From Streptomyces sp. APSN-46.1 (GTDB lineage Bacteria; Actinomycetota; Actinomycetes; Streptomycetales; Streptomycetaceae): a stretch of 64,000 nt of DNA. The stretch lies in the NCBI RefSeq assembly GCF_022815725.1, contig NZ_JALGRF010000001.1:1331705-1395704 (forward strand), written 5' to 3'. The position numbers were made by a program, and so were the translations under genes. Under the pieces are notes generated by a model. The model ran no database searches. It was given only the letters and a program-made list of their open reading frames with translations, and was not told the DNA's origin. Numbering within the stretch: the first letter of the stretch is position 1; the number at the start of each line of letters is the position of its first letter. Shown here in pieces: positions 36,793 to 45,576 of this stretch.

Positions 36793-36858
36793 GATACACC
36801 GTATCAGACGCTGTATCAGACGACGTATCAGACGGTGTCACAGCCGCCGTATCACATG
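36793..36858. promoter_or_regulatory. Tandem GTATCA repeats at the tetR promoter
   Basis: GTATCAGACG occurs at 36801-36810, 36813-36822 and 36825-36834, with diverged copies near 36836 and 36849, spaced 11-13 bp apart. GATACACCGTATC at 36793-36805 forms a dyad. One repeat per helical turn suggests cooperative repressor binding. Confidence 0.6.
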
Positions 36859-37037
36859 CCCTGCCACACCCCCTCGTCGCGCGCCACTCCCCGATCGTGT
36901 GACGTCTACTACGGCCAAATTGCTGGTCATTGGCCGATATGCATCGACCGTCGTTGACAGAGCGTAACCGCAGCGCTGCACTGGGCGCACGGCCTCCCGT
37001 CCACCGGATCGCCCGCCCCCCACGTCAAGGAGACTCC

Positions 37038-38717
37038 GTGCCGCCTCGCCTGCGTGCGTCGCTCCCCTGCCTGACCGCGGTCGCCCTGTTCGCCCTCGCC
37101 CTCCCGCCCGCCCCCGCGACGGCGGAGCCCACCGCGACCTCGGACACCCCGCTCGCGCTCACCCCGCCCATGGGCTGGAACAACTGGGCGCACTACCTGT
37201 GCGACATCGACGAGGCCAAGGTGGTCGCGAACGCGGACGCGCTGGTCCGCACCGGCCTCGCCGCCAAGGGCTACGACACGGTGACCGTGGACGACTGCTG
37301 GATGCGGGGGAGCCGCGACGCGCGGGGCGATCTGGTGACCGACACCGCCAAGTTCCCGCACGGCATGGCCTGGCTCGGCGAGTACCTGCACGCCAAGGGC
37401 CTGAAGTTCGGCATCTACGAGGACGCCGGCTCCGTCACCTGCGAGAAGTACCCCGGCAGTGGTGCCCCGGCCGGTGGCGGCGCGGACCACTACGCCCAGG
37501 ACGCCCGGCTGTTCGCGTCCTGGAAGGTGGACTACGTCAAGATGGACGGCTGCAACCTGTGGGTGCCGCCGGGCCAGACGAAGGAGCGGGCCTACCGCGA
37601 CGCGTACCACTCCGTCGCCGCCGCGCTGCGCGACTCCGGCCGGGACATGGTGCTCTCGGCCTCCGCGCCCGCCTACTTCCAGCAGGGCGAATGGGGCGGC
37701 TCCGACTGGCACAAGGTGCTCGGCTGGGTCGGCGAGACCGGCCAGCTGTGGCGCGAGGGCAAGGACATCAAGGTGTACCAGCCGGCCGCGCCCGCGACCT
37801 CGCGATGGAGCTCGGTGATGGGGAACTACGGCTACAACCGCTGGCTCGGCCGGTACGCGGGCCCCGGGAACTGGAACGACCCCGACTTCCTGATCGCGGG
37901 CGCGCCCGGGCTCACCGCGGCGGAGAGCCGCAGCCAGGTCGGCCTGTGGGCGATGATGGCCGCCCCCTTCATCCTGTCCTCCGAGGTCTCGCGGCTCACG
38001 CCGGCCGGGCTCGACGCGCTCGGCAACGCCGACCTGATCGCGCTCGACCAGGACCCCATGGGCCGCCAGGGAGCGGTGGTCTCCTCCAACGCCACCTTCG
38101 AGGTCCTGGCCCGGCCGCTCGCGAACGGCGACCGCGCCGTGGCCGTGCTCAACCGGTCCGGCGCCACCCGGAACATCTCCGTACCGCTGGCCGACATCGG
38201 GCTGGACTCCTGCACGGTGGACGCCAAGGACCTGTGGACCGGGAAGCGCACCGAGGTCTCCGACTCCCTGACCGGAAGGCTGGCCGCGCACGACACGGCC
38301 GTCTGGCGGCTCAGCCCGCGCGGTTGCGACGAGGCCGTCCCGACCGGGCAGATCGTCGGCGACGGCGCGAAGTGCGCCGACGGGGCCAACACCACCGGCG
38401 TCGGGGCGGTCGTGATGGCGGGCTGCACCGCGGCCGCAGACCAGCGCTGGACCCTGGGGCCCGACGCGAGCCTGCGGCTGGCCGGCGAGTGCCTGTCGGC
38501 GGGCGAGAACGGCCTGGTGGAGCTCGCGGACTGCGCGCCCGGGGAGCCCGGGCAGAGCTGGACGCACCGCCGGGACGGGGCCCTGGTCGAGGCCGTCAGC
38601 GAGCTGTGCCTGACGGCTCCGGCGGCGGCCGCGACCCCGGACGCCCCGGCCGAGCGGCTGCGGCTGACCGAGTGCGGCGACCACCGGGTCGACCAGGCCT
38701 GGGCCCTGCCGGTCTGA
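37038..38717 (+). CDS. Secreted GH27 alpha-galactosidase with CBM13-like domain
   Basis: 559 aa. Signal peptide at ~1-30 (ends PATAEP). GH27 barrel at ~40-400: TPPMGWNNWAHYLC, TVDDCWM, YVKMDGCN (nucleophile Asp) and GNWNDPDFLIAG (acid/base Asp). A C-terminal ricin-like domain at ~425-555 with LAGECLSAG and QSWTH motifs. The GTG at 37038 has AAGGAG 5 bases upstream. Hydrolyses terminal alpha-galactose from extracellular glycans. Confidence 0.92.
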   Translation: MPPRLRASLPCLTAVALFALALPPAPATAEPTATSDTPLALTPPMGWNNWAHYLCDIDEAKVVANADALVRTGLAAKGYDTVTVDDCWMRGSRDARGDLVTDTAKFPHGMAWLGEYLHAKGLKFGIYEDAGSVTCEKYPGSGAPAGGGADHYAQDARLFASWKVDYVKMDGCNLWVPPGQTKERAYRDAYHSVAAALRDSGRDMVLSASAPAYFQQGEWGGSDWHKVLGWVGETGQLWREGKDIKVYQPAAPATSRWSSVMGNYGYNRWLGRYAGPGNWNDPDFLIAGAPGLTAAESRSQVGLWAMMAAPFILSSEVSRLTPAGLDALGNADLIALDQDPMGRQGAVVSSNATFEVLARPLANGDRAVAVLNRSGATRNISVPLADIGLDSCTVDAKDLWTGKRTEVSDSLTGRLAAHDTAVWRLSPRGCDEAVPTGQIVGDGAKCADGANTTGVGAVVMAGCTAAADQRWTLGPDASLRLAGECLSAGENGLVELADCAPGEPGQSWTHRRDGALVEAVSELCLTAPAAAATPDAPAERLRLTECGDHRVDQAWALPV

Positions 38718-38728
38718 CGGCGCGCCCG

Positions 38729-41104
38729 ATGACGACCTCGCAGCGGATCCCGGCCGGCGGCGTGGCCGGCCAGAGCTCCGGCCCCACCCCGCGCCCGGCG
38801 CCCGGCCCGGCGGCACGCCCGGCACCCGGCCCGGCGGCACGCGCCGCGGCACGTACACGCTCCCGGCGGGCCGCCCTCGCGGTGCTGCCCGCCGCCCTGC
38901 TGACCCTGGTCTGTGCCGGAGCCGCCCCCGGCGCCGGATCGCCCGCACCCGTCCGCGTACGAGAGGACGCGCGGCCGGCGGCTCCCGGGCCGCGGACCTT
39001 CGACGCCGCCCCCGCCCGGGCCGCGCTGGAGCGGCTGCTGCCCCGGCACGCCGGGCAGTTCACCCTCGTCCCCGACGCGGCCGCCGGGCCCGACACCTTC
39101 ACGGTGTCCGGGTCGGCGGGCGCCATCACCGTACGCGGCTCCACCGGGGCCACCCTGCTCACCGGGGTCGGCTGGTACCTCCAGCACATCGCGGGCGCCG
39201 ACATCGGCTGGCCCGGCGACAGCCTCGGGATGCTGCCCGCGAAGCTGCCGGCGGTACCGGCGCCGGTCACCCGCGGCGCACTGGTCCCGCACCGGTACGC
39301 GCTCAACGACACGGACGACGGCTACTCGGGCCCGTACCGCTCCTTCGAGGAGCACCAACGGCAGATCGACCTGCTCGCCCTGCACGGCATCAACGAGGTG
39401 TTCGTGCAGGTCGGCGCCGAATACCCGTACTACCGGGCGCTCCAGGGCTTCGGCTACTCCGCCGAGGAGCTGCGGGAGTGGATCCCCGGCCCCGGGCACC
39501 AGAGCTGGTGGCTGCTGCAGAACCTGAGCGGGTTCGGCGGCCCGGTCACCGAGCGGCTGATGCGCGAGCGCGCCGAGCTGGGCGGGCGCATCGCCGAGCG
39601 GCTGCGCGAACTCGGCATGACCCCGGTGCTGCCGGGCTACTTCGGCACCGTGCCGCCTGAGTTCGCCGCCCGCAACCCGGGGGCGGCCACGGTGGCGCAG
39701 GGCGACTGGGCGGGCTTCGACCGGCCCGACTGGCTGGACCCGTCCTCGCAGGTGTTCCAGCGGCTCGCGGCCGCCTACTACGCCGAGCAGCGCGCGGTGT
39801 TCGGGGACAGCGCGATGTACCGGATGAGCCCGCTGCACGAAGGCGGCCAGACGGGCTCCGTGGAGGTGAAGTCGGCAGCCGGAGCGATCCAGCAGGCCCT
39901 GCACGCGGCGCATCCCGGCGCGCTGTGGGCGGTGCTGGGCTGGCAGGACGATCCGACGGCGGAGCTGCTGGCCGGGGTGGACACCTCGAAGCTGCTGATC
40001 CTGGACGGGCTGTCCGACCGGTACAACCGCCTTGACCGGGAGACCCGTTGGGGCGGCGCCCCGTACGCCATCGGCACGATCTACAACTTCGGCGGGCACA
40101 CCACGATCGGCGCCAACACCTCGGTGTGGATCGACCGGTTCGGCGCCTGGCGCGCGAAGCCGAACAGCGCGCTGAAGGGGATCGCGTACCTGCCGGAGGC
40201 CACCGGGACCAATCCGGCCGCCTTCGACCTGTACACGGACCTGGCCTGGGAGCCCGCCCCCGTCGACCAGCGCGCGTGGTTCGCCGCTTTCGCGGCCCGC
40301 CGGTACGGGCGGCCCGACGCGGAGGCCGCCGCGGCGTGGGAGGAGCTGCGCAAGGGTCCGTACAGCACCTCCTCGGGTCTGTGGTCGGAGTCCCAGGACA
40401 GCCTGTTCACCGCCCGGCCGAGTCTGACCGCGGCGGGGGCGGCGTACTGGAGTCCCACGTCCCTGCGCTACCCGGCCGATTCGGTGCGCAAGGCCCTGGA
40501 CCACCTGCTCAAGGTGAAGCCGGAGCTGCGCGGGTCCAGCGCGTACCGCTTCGACCTCGTGGACACCGCCCGGCAGGCGCTCGCGAACCACTCCCGGGTA
40601 CTGCTGCCGAAGATCAAGGCGGCGTACGAGGCCGGGGATCTGGCCGCGTTCCGCCGCCTGACGGCCGCATGGCGGGACGCGGAGCGGGAGTTGGACGCCC
40701 TCGTCGGCTCCGACCCGAACTTCCTGCTGGGCGGCTGGCTGGGCGCGGCCCGTTCCTGGGGCGCGGACGAGGCCGAGCGGGACCGGTACGAGTACGACGC
40801 CCGCTCGCTCCTGAGCGTGTGGGGCCGGCGCGCCACCAGCGAGGGCGGCTTCCTGCACGACTACGCGAACCGCGAATGGAACGGCCTGATCGGCGAGTTG
40901 TACGCCCGCCGGTGGGACGTGTACTTCACCTCGCTGGAGAAGGCCCTGGTGGCGGGTACCGCGCCGAGGGCGATCGACTGGCACGACTTCGAGGAGGACT
41001 GGGCGCGGCGCACCACCCGGCATCCGAGCACGCCGAGCGGGGACCCGTACGCCCTCGCGGCCGGGGTCGCGCGCGCACTCGCCGCCGGCACCCTCGGGCG
41101 GTGA
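38729..41104 (+). CDS. Secreted GH89 alpha-N-acetylglucosaminidase (NAGLU-like)
   Basis: 791 aa. Long Pro/Ala-rich N-terminus then a membrane-targeting stretch (RRAALAVLPAALLTLVCAGA). NAGLU N-terminal domain (~90-170), catalytic barrel (~175-500) with YRSFEEHQRQIDLLALHGIN, MSPLHEGGQTG (candidate catalytic Glu) and IGTIYNFGGHTTIG, then an all-helical C-domain. Releases alpha-linked GlcNAc. It starts 11 bp after the GH27 stop and is co-transcribed with it. Confidence 0.9.
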   Translation: MTTSQRIPAGGVAGQSSGPTPRPAPGPAARPAPGPAARAAARTRSRRAALAVLPAALLTLVCAGAAPGAGSPAPVRVREDARPAAPGPRTFDAAPARAALERLLPRHAGQFTLVPDAAAGPDTFTVSGSAGAITVRGSTGATLLTGVGWYLQHIAGADIGWPGDSLGMLPAKLPAVPAPVTRGALVPHRYALNDTDDGYSGPYRSFEEHQRQIDLLALHGINEVFVQVGAEYPYYRALQGFGYSAEELREWIPGPGHQSWWLLQNLSGFGGPVTERLMRERAELGGRIAERLRELGMTPVLPGYFGTVPPEFAARNPGAATVAQGDWAGFDRPDWLDPSSQVFQRLAAAYYAEQRAVFGDSAMYRMSPLHEGGQTGSVEVKSAAGAIQQALHAAHPGALWAVLGWQDDPTAELLAGVDTSKLLILDGLSDRYNRLDRETRWGGAPYAIGTIYNFGGHTTIGANTSVWIDRFGAWRAKPNSALKGIAYLPEATGTNPAAFDLYTDLAWEPAPVDQRAWFAAFAARRYGRPDAEAAAAWEELRKGPYSTSSGLWSESQDSLFTARPSLTAAGAAYWSPTSLRYPADSVRKALDHLLKVKPELRGSSAYRFDLVDTARQALANHSRVLLPKIKAAYEAGDLAAFRRLTAAWRDAERELDALVGSDPNFLLGGWLGAARSWGADEAERDRYEYDARSLLSVWGRRATSEGGFLHDYANREWNGLIGELYARRWDVYFTSLEKALVAGTAPRAIDWHDFEEDWARRTTRHPSTPSGDPYALAAGVARALAAGTLGR

Positions 41105-41204
41105 TCTCACCCTCCCGGGGGAATCTCGTTACCCGTCCGGGGGACGGGGAAGCAAGCGGCTCGCCGCGCGGGCGGGCGCTCGGTTCACTGGCACGGAACG
41201 CTCA

Positions 41205-41238
41205 GGGGCGGCCGTCGGAGCTGTCCGGCGGCCGCCCC
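41205..41238. terminator. Hairpin, possible terminator after the GH89 gene
   Basis: GGGGCGGCCG and its complement separated by 14 bases, between the GH89 stop and the next small gene. Confidence 0.5.
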
Positions 41239-41265
41239 TTCCCACGCCGTCAGAAGGGCACGAGC

Positions 41266-41565
41266 ATGTCCGAGACCGAGCCGGAGCGTCCTCTCGCGAC
41301 GCTGGAGTTGCTCACGCTCCTCGCCGCGGGGGCCGCGGATCCGGCCCCGGACCCGTTAGGCCGGTCCGCGCGGCGGGCGCAGGAGCCGCCGCACGCCTGC
41401 GATCCGCGGGGGCTGCTCACGGAGGGGGTGGTGGAGCTGCGCAAGCGCGGGGAACTCGCCGCCGGCCGGGCCGGCGCGGGACCGGAGCCCGAGGACGTCA
41501 GCTACCCGCAGTCCATGGCCCGCCGCGCCGCCGAGCGCGCCGGCCGTCCGCGCGCGGGGGGATGA
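41266..41565 (+). CDS. Small uncharacterised protein
   Basis: 99 aa, hydrophilic, Ala/Arg/Glu-rich. ATG with AGAAGGGC upstream. No domain, signal peptide or membrane segment was recognised. The coding look (GC-rich third positions) and the start signal support a real gene. Confidence 0.5.
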   Translation: MSETEPERPLATLELLTLLAAGAADPAPDPLGRSARRAQEPPHACDPRGLLTEGVVELRKRGELAAGRAGAGPEPEDVSYPQSMARRAAERAGRPRAGG

Positions 41566-41599
41566 CGCGGGGGATAATCCGTAGCGATCCCGGCGGACG

Positions 41600-43219
41600 G
41601 TGACGCGTATGACCCCTGTGACCCCTGTGAAGGCAGACCCGAGGCATCCGCACCGCCGCGCGCTCGGCGCCCTCAGCGGGGTGGTCGCCGCCTGCGCCGG
41701 GCTGGCGCTGGCGGAGCTGGCCGCCGCGGCCGTCCGGCCCGAGTCCGCCCCGCTCACCGCGGTCGGCGGGGCCGTGGTCGACCGTACGCCGGCGGCCCTC
41801 AAGGAATGGGCGATCCGCCAGTTCGGCACCGCCGACAAACTCGTCCTGACCCTCGGCATCGTCGCCGTCCTGGGCGCGGTGGCCGTCGCGGCCGGGCTGC
41901 TCGCCGTACGGCACCTGCCCGCCGGAATCGGCCTCGCCGGCCTGTTCGGGGTGATCGGGGCGGTGGCCGCGCTGAGCCGCCCGGAGGCCTCCTGGCGGGA
42001 CGCCCTGCCGGCGCTGGTGGGCGGGCTGGTCGCGGCCGGGGTGCTGTATCTGCTGGTCACGGCGGTGAACCGGCCCCGGCCGGTGGGCGGGGCGCCCGGC
42101 GGGACGTGGCCCATGGACCGGCGCGGCTTCGGGCGGCTGGTCGTGGCCACGCTCGCGGTCTCGGCGGTCGCCGGTTACGCCGGGCGCCGCCTCGGCGCCC
42201 ACGGTTCGGCGGGGGCCACCCGCTCGCGGGCGGACCTCGTCCTGCCCCGGCCGGCCGTACCCGCGCCGCCCGTCCCGGCCGGCGCGGAGCTGCGGGTGCC
42301 GGGGATCTCCCGGTTCTTCACGCCGAACCGGGACTTCTACCGCGTGGACACCGCCCTGGTCGTCCCGCGCGTGGACGCGGACACCTGGCGGCTGCGCATC
42401 CACGGCGAGGGCGTCAGGCCCCTCACCCTCGATCTGCGGGACCTGCTCGCCCGCCCGCTGGTCGAGCACGACATGACCCTGAACTGCGTGTCCAACGAAG
42501 TCGGGGGCCCGTACGCGGGCAATGCCCGCTGGCTCGGCGTACGCCTCGCCGACCTGCTCCGCGAGGCGGGGGTCCGGCCGCCGTCCCAGGGCGGTCCGGC
42601 CGACCAGCTGGTGGCGCGCTCGGTGGACGGCATGACGATCGGCACGCCCGTCGAGACCGTCATGGACGGCCGGGAAGCGCTGCTGGCCGTCGGGATGAAC
42701 GGTGAGCCGCTGCCCTTCGCCCACGGGTTCCCGGTCCGGATGGTGGTGCCGGGCCTGTACGGATATGTGTCCGCGTGCAAGTGGCTGCGCGAGCTGCGGC
42801 TGACCACCTTCGCGGCGTACGACGCGTACTGGGTGCGCCAGTCGTGGGCCCAGCGGGCGCCGGTCAAGACCCAGTCCCGTATCGACACCCCGCGCCCGTT
42901 CGACGAACCGGAGGAGGGCCGGGTGGCCGTGGCCGGGGTGGCCTGGGCGCAGCACCGGGGCATCGCCCGGGTCGAGGTACGGGTGGACGGCGGTCCGTGG
43001 CGGGACGCCCGGCTCGGGGACGCGGACGGGGTCGACACCTGGCGGCAGTGGGTGTGGCCGTGGGAGGCCACACCCGGCCGCCACAGTCTGGAGGTCCGCG
43101 CCACGGACGGCACGGGCGCCGTCCAGACGGGCGAACGCACCGGCACGCTCCCGGACGGGGCGACGGGCTGGCACACGGTGGCGGTCCGGGTCCGGTCGCG
43201 CACCGGGATCACCCCGTGA
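41600..43219 (+). CDS. Membrane-anchored molybdopterin-dependent oxidoreductase (sulfite oxidase family)
   Basis: 539 aa. About four transmembrane helices in the first ~190 residues precede the sulfite-oxidase-type Moco domain (~225-430). LNCVSNEVGGPYAGNARWLG holds the Mo-ligand Cys, and AHGFPVRMVVPGLYGYVSACKWL is a conserved stretch. A C-terminal dimerisation/Ig-like domain follows. Such proteins face outside and oxidise sulfite or reduce sulfoxides; the substrate is unknown. GTG at 41600; an ATG three codons in is an alternative. Confidence 0.9.
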   Translation: MTRMTPVTPVKADPRHPHRRALGALSGVVAACAGLALAELAAAAVRPESAPLTAVGGAVVDRTPAALKEWAIRQFGTADKLVLTLGIVAVLGAVAVAAGLLAVRHLPAGIGLAGLFGVIGAVAALSRPEASWRDALPALVGGLVAAGVLYLLVTAVNRPRPVGGAPGGTWPMDRRGFGRLVVATLAVSAVAGYAGRRLGAHGSAGATRSRADLVLPRPAVPAPPVPAGAELRVPGISRFFTPNRDFYRVDTALVVPRVDADTWRLRIHGEGVRPLTLDLRDLLARPLVEHDMTLNCVSNEVGGPYAGNARWLGVRLADLLREAGVRPPSQGGPADQLVARSVDGMTIGTPVETVMDGREALLAVGMNGEPLPFAHGFPVRMVVPGLYGYVSACKWLRELRLTTFAAYDAYWVRQSWAQRAPVKTQSRIDTPRPFDEPEEGRVAVAGVAWAQHRGIARVEVRVDGGPWRDARLGDADGVDTWRQWVWPWEATPGRHSLEVRATDGTGAVQTGERTGTLPDGATGWHTVAVRVRSRTGITP

Positions 43220-44087
43220 CGGCGTCCCCCGGGGGCCGCGGTGCGGCGGGGCGGGGGCGGGGGCGGGGGACGAGGATCACGTCGGTCTTGAAGGCCTCCC
43301 GCTCCAGCAGCCAGCCCTCCGGCCGGAGTTTGCCGATCAGCTCCGAGCGGAGGTCCACGGCCTCCCCTAGGCCGGCTGCCTTGGCGGTGATCTCGGCGAA
43401 CCAGTCCGGCTCGCCGGACGCCGTGCGCAGCGGGGTCACCTGCATCTCCAGGGCGCGGCCGAGGAGCCGTCCGGGGTAGCTGGTCTGGCGTACGGGGCCG
43501 TACACCAGGGAGTTGGCGGTCACGGCGTCGGCCCAGCCCGCGGGCTTGCGCGGCCAGTTCCTGAGCTTTCCGGGCATCCGCTCGCGTGCCAGGGCGCGGG
43601 AGGCTTCGGTGCCGGGCAGTTCGCCGGGGGCGAGGTGCGGGGCGGGCTCGCGCTTCTTGTTGGAGAAGTCCAGGGTGGCCCGGGCGTAGCCCAGGTTGAC
43701 CTGCGGCACGTAATTGGTGTCGCTGGCATCGAAGTTGACCTCGTTGGCGCGGTCGAGCGCGCGCCGCACGGCCGCCGGGTCGGCGCCGTTGCCCTCGATG
43801 GCGAAGCGGGTCTTGTAGGTGAGGCGGATCCGGCCTTCGTCGCCGTCGCGGCGGATCCGGATGATCCAGCACTGTCCGGCGAGGCTCAGCCGGTCGTCGT
43901 CCATGTACTGGACGGACTCGAAGCCGGCGTCCCCGGCGAGGGAGAGGGCGGCCGCGGGCTCGGCGAGCGGTACGCCGTCCAGGTCGAGGACCGTGCCGGG
44001 ATTCAACAGCAGCTTGACCTGGTAGGTCGGTTCGGCGTTGGCGGCGGCGGCCCGGGCGAGGGCGGCCGCGACGGATCCGTTGATCAC
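43209..44087 (-). CDS. Conserved hypothetical protein, possibly CYTH-like
   Basis: 292 aa. Alternating charged strands (QCWIIRIRRDGDEGRIRLTY, YPGRLLGRALEMQVTPL) suggest a CYTH/triphosphate-tunnel-like barrel, but the ExExK signature is degenerate (EPTYQVK). Probably cytoplasmic. Its 3' end overlaps that of the convergent molybdoenzyme gene by 11 bp. Confidence 0.55.
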   Translation of the reverse strand: MINGSVAAALARAAAANAEPTYQVKLLLNPGTVLDLDGVPLAEPAAALSLAGDAGFESVQYMDDDRLSLAGQCWIIRIRRDGDEGRIRLTYKTRFAIEGNGADPAAVRRALDRANEVNFDASDTNYVPQVNLGYARATLDFSNKKREPAPHLAPGELPGTEASRALARERMPGKLRNWPRKPAGWADAVTANSLVYGPVRQTSYPGRLLGRALEMQVTPLRTASGEPDWFAEITAKAAGLGEAVDLRSELIGKLRPEGWLLEREAFKTDVILVPRPRPRPAAPRPPGDAVTG

Positions 44088-44278
44088 AGCGCGTACAACG
44101 CCGTCGCGGCGCGGGAGGTACGCCCGCGTGGGCCACGCGGCGCGTGTCGGCGAGTCGTTCGAAGGCCCCTGAGCGGCTCAGGCCTCGACGCGCTCCGACA
44201 CGGTGCGCACCGACCCCTCCCGGAGGGGGGCGCACCGTACATTGGCGGGACAACCAGGACACCCCAGGAGCCGGCGCC

Positions 44279-45388
44279 GTGGAGCTGACCAGCACGTCGT
44301 TCCTCGTCACACTCATCGTCACCACCGCCCTCGCGATGCTCGCTCTGCTGCTCCTGTGGAACCGGATCCCCGGACCCGGCTGGGTGCGCTGGCCCGCGCG
44401 GGTGCTGATGACCGGGTTGTGCCAGCTGACGGCCATCTGCGTCGTCGCCGCCTCGATCAACGGCAGTTACGGGCTCTACTCCTCCTGGGACGACCTGCTG
44501 GGCACCGGCACCGGTCAGGACGCCTCGGCGATGACCGGTCCGCCACTCGGGCGGGCCAGGTTCATCCGGGGCGGGGACGGCACCCGCAGCACGTACTTCC
44601 GCGGCTCGCACTCGAAACTCGCCGGTCAGGTCATGGTGTGGACTCCCCCGGAGTATGACGCGCCGGGCGCGGAGAAGACCCGGTTCCCGGTGCTGATGCT
44701 GCTGCACGGGTACCCGGGCTCGCCCCGGACCTGGATCGACCTGGGCAACATGCCGGGCTCGCTGGAGCGGCTGGTGCGGCTGGGCGCCTCCCACCCGTTC
44801 ATCGTGGTGATCCCGGAGCTGTACCCGGGCGGGGTGAACACGGACTGTACGAACACCCCGCGGCGCAAGCTGGCCGACTGGCTCGCGCGGGACGTGCCGG
44901 ACCTGGTCGCCAGGAACTTCCGTACCCTGCGCCGGCCCGAGGGCTGGGGGCTGATGGGCGTCTCCACCGGGGCCTTCTGCGCGGCCAAGCTGCCGCTCCA
45001 GTACCCGAAGGTGTTCCGCGCGGGCGCGGCCCTGGAACCGGATCCGCTGACCGGGGACCCCGCGGTGCTGTCCGACCCGGCGGTGCGGGAGCGGAACAGC
45101 CCGATGTGGCTGGTCGCGCACGTGAAGAACGCCGACACCGCCCTGTTCCTGGCCACTTCGGCGCAGGACGAGAACAGTCCGCCGCGGCAGCTGGCCGCGT
45201 TCGCCGAGGCCGCCGAGGGCACCGGAGTGCGGGTCAAGACCCTCGTCCGGCCCCGGGGCGGCCACAACTTCCAGACCTGGACCGGGATGTACCCGGACGC
45301 GCTGGGCTGGCTGAGTACGGAGCTCTCGCCCCCGGCCGCTACGGCCGCGTCAGGCGCACCGGCAGCTCCTCGGCGCTGTTGCCGATGA
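44279..45388 (+). CDS. Membrane-anchored esterase (esterase D/mycolyltransferase-like)
   Basis: 369 aa. Two N-terminal transmembrane helices (~8-28 and ~40-58) are followed by an alpha/beta-hydrolase domain: VLMLLHGYPGSPRTW, nucleophile elbow GVSTG, and a C-terminal catalytic His (RGGHNFQTW). Resembles the antigen-85/esterase D group. The GTG at 44279 has AGGAG 8 bases upstream. Confidence 0.85.
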   Translation: MELTSTSFLVTLIVTTALAMLALLLLWNRIPGPGWVRWPARVLMTGLCQLTAICVVAASINGSYGLYSSWDDLLGTGTGQDASAMTGPPLGRARFIRGGDGTRSTYFRGSHSKLAGQVMVWTPPEYDAPGAEKTRFPVLMLLHGYPGSPRTWIDLGNMPGSLERLVRLGASHPFIVVIPELYPGGVNTDCTNTPRRKLADWLARDVPDLVARNFRTLRRPEGWGLMGVSTGAFCAAKLPLQYPKVFRAGAALEPDPLTGDPAVLSDPAVRERNSPMWLVAHVKNADTALFLATSAQDENSPPRQLAAFAEAAEGTGVRVKTLVRPRGGHNFQTWTGMYPDALGWLSTELSPPAATAASGAPAAPRRCCR

Positions 45389-45540
45389 AGCCGCGCTGGT
45401 GCGGGAGTTCGGGCTCGGGGACCGCGAGGTCGAGGTCCGGGAAGCGGGTGAACAGCCGCTCCAGGGCGATGGTCGCCTCCAGCCGGGCGAGCGGCGCGCC
45501 GACGCGGTAGTGCGCCCCGTGGCAAGCCCGCGCGTGGTTC
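45339..45540 (-). pseudogene. C-terminal fragment of a cytochrome P450 gene
   Basis: Encodes AHYRVGAPLARLEATIALER then LFTRFPDLDLAVPEPELPHQ to a stop, the L-helix and tail of a bacterial P450. The heme-ligand Cys position is Arg (HYR where HYC is expected) and nothing upstream encodes the rest. Overlaps the esterase 3' end by 50 bp. Confidence 0.75.
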
Positions 45541-45576
45541 CACGCCGGGTGGCCGGGTGCGGCGTACCGTCGCGGC

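Noticed and set aside
37199..38728. Long frame running through the GH27 gene into GH89
   Set aside because: The first part is an out-of-frame read of GH27; only the portion from the ATG at 38729 is the real GH89 gene.
41266..41565. Assigning a function to the small protein from its neighbours
   Set aside because: No domain and no coupling to the genes on either side.
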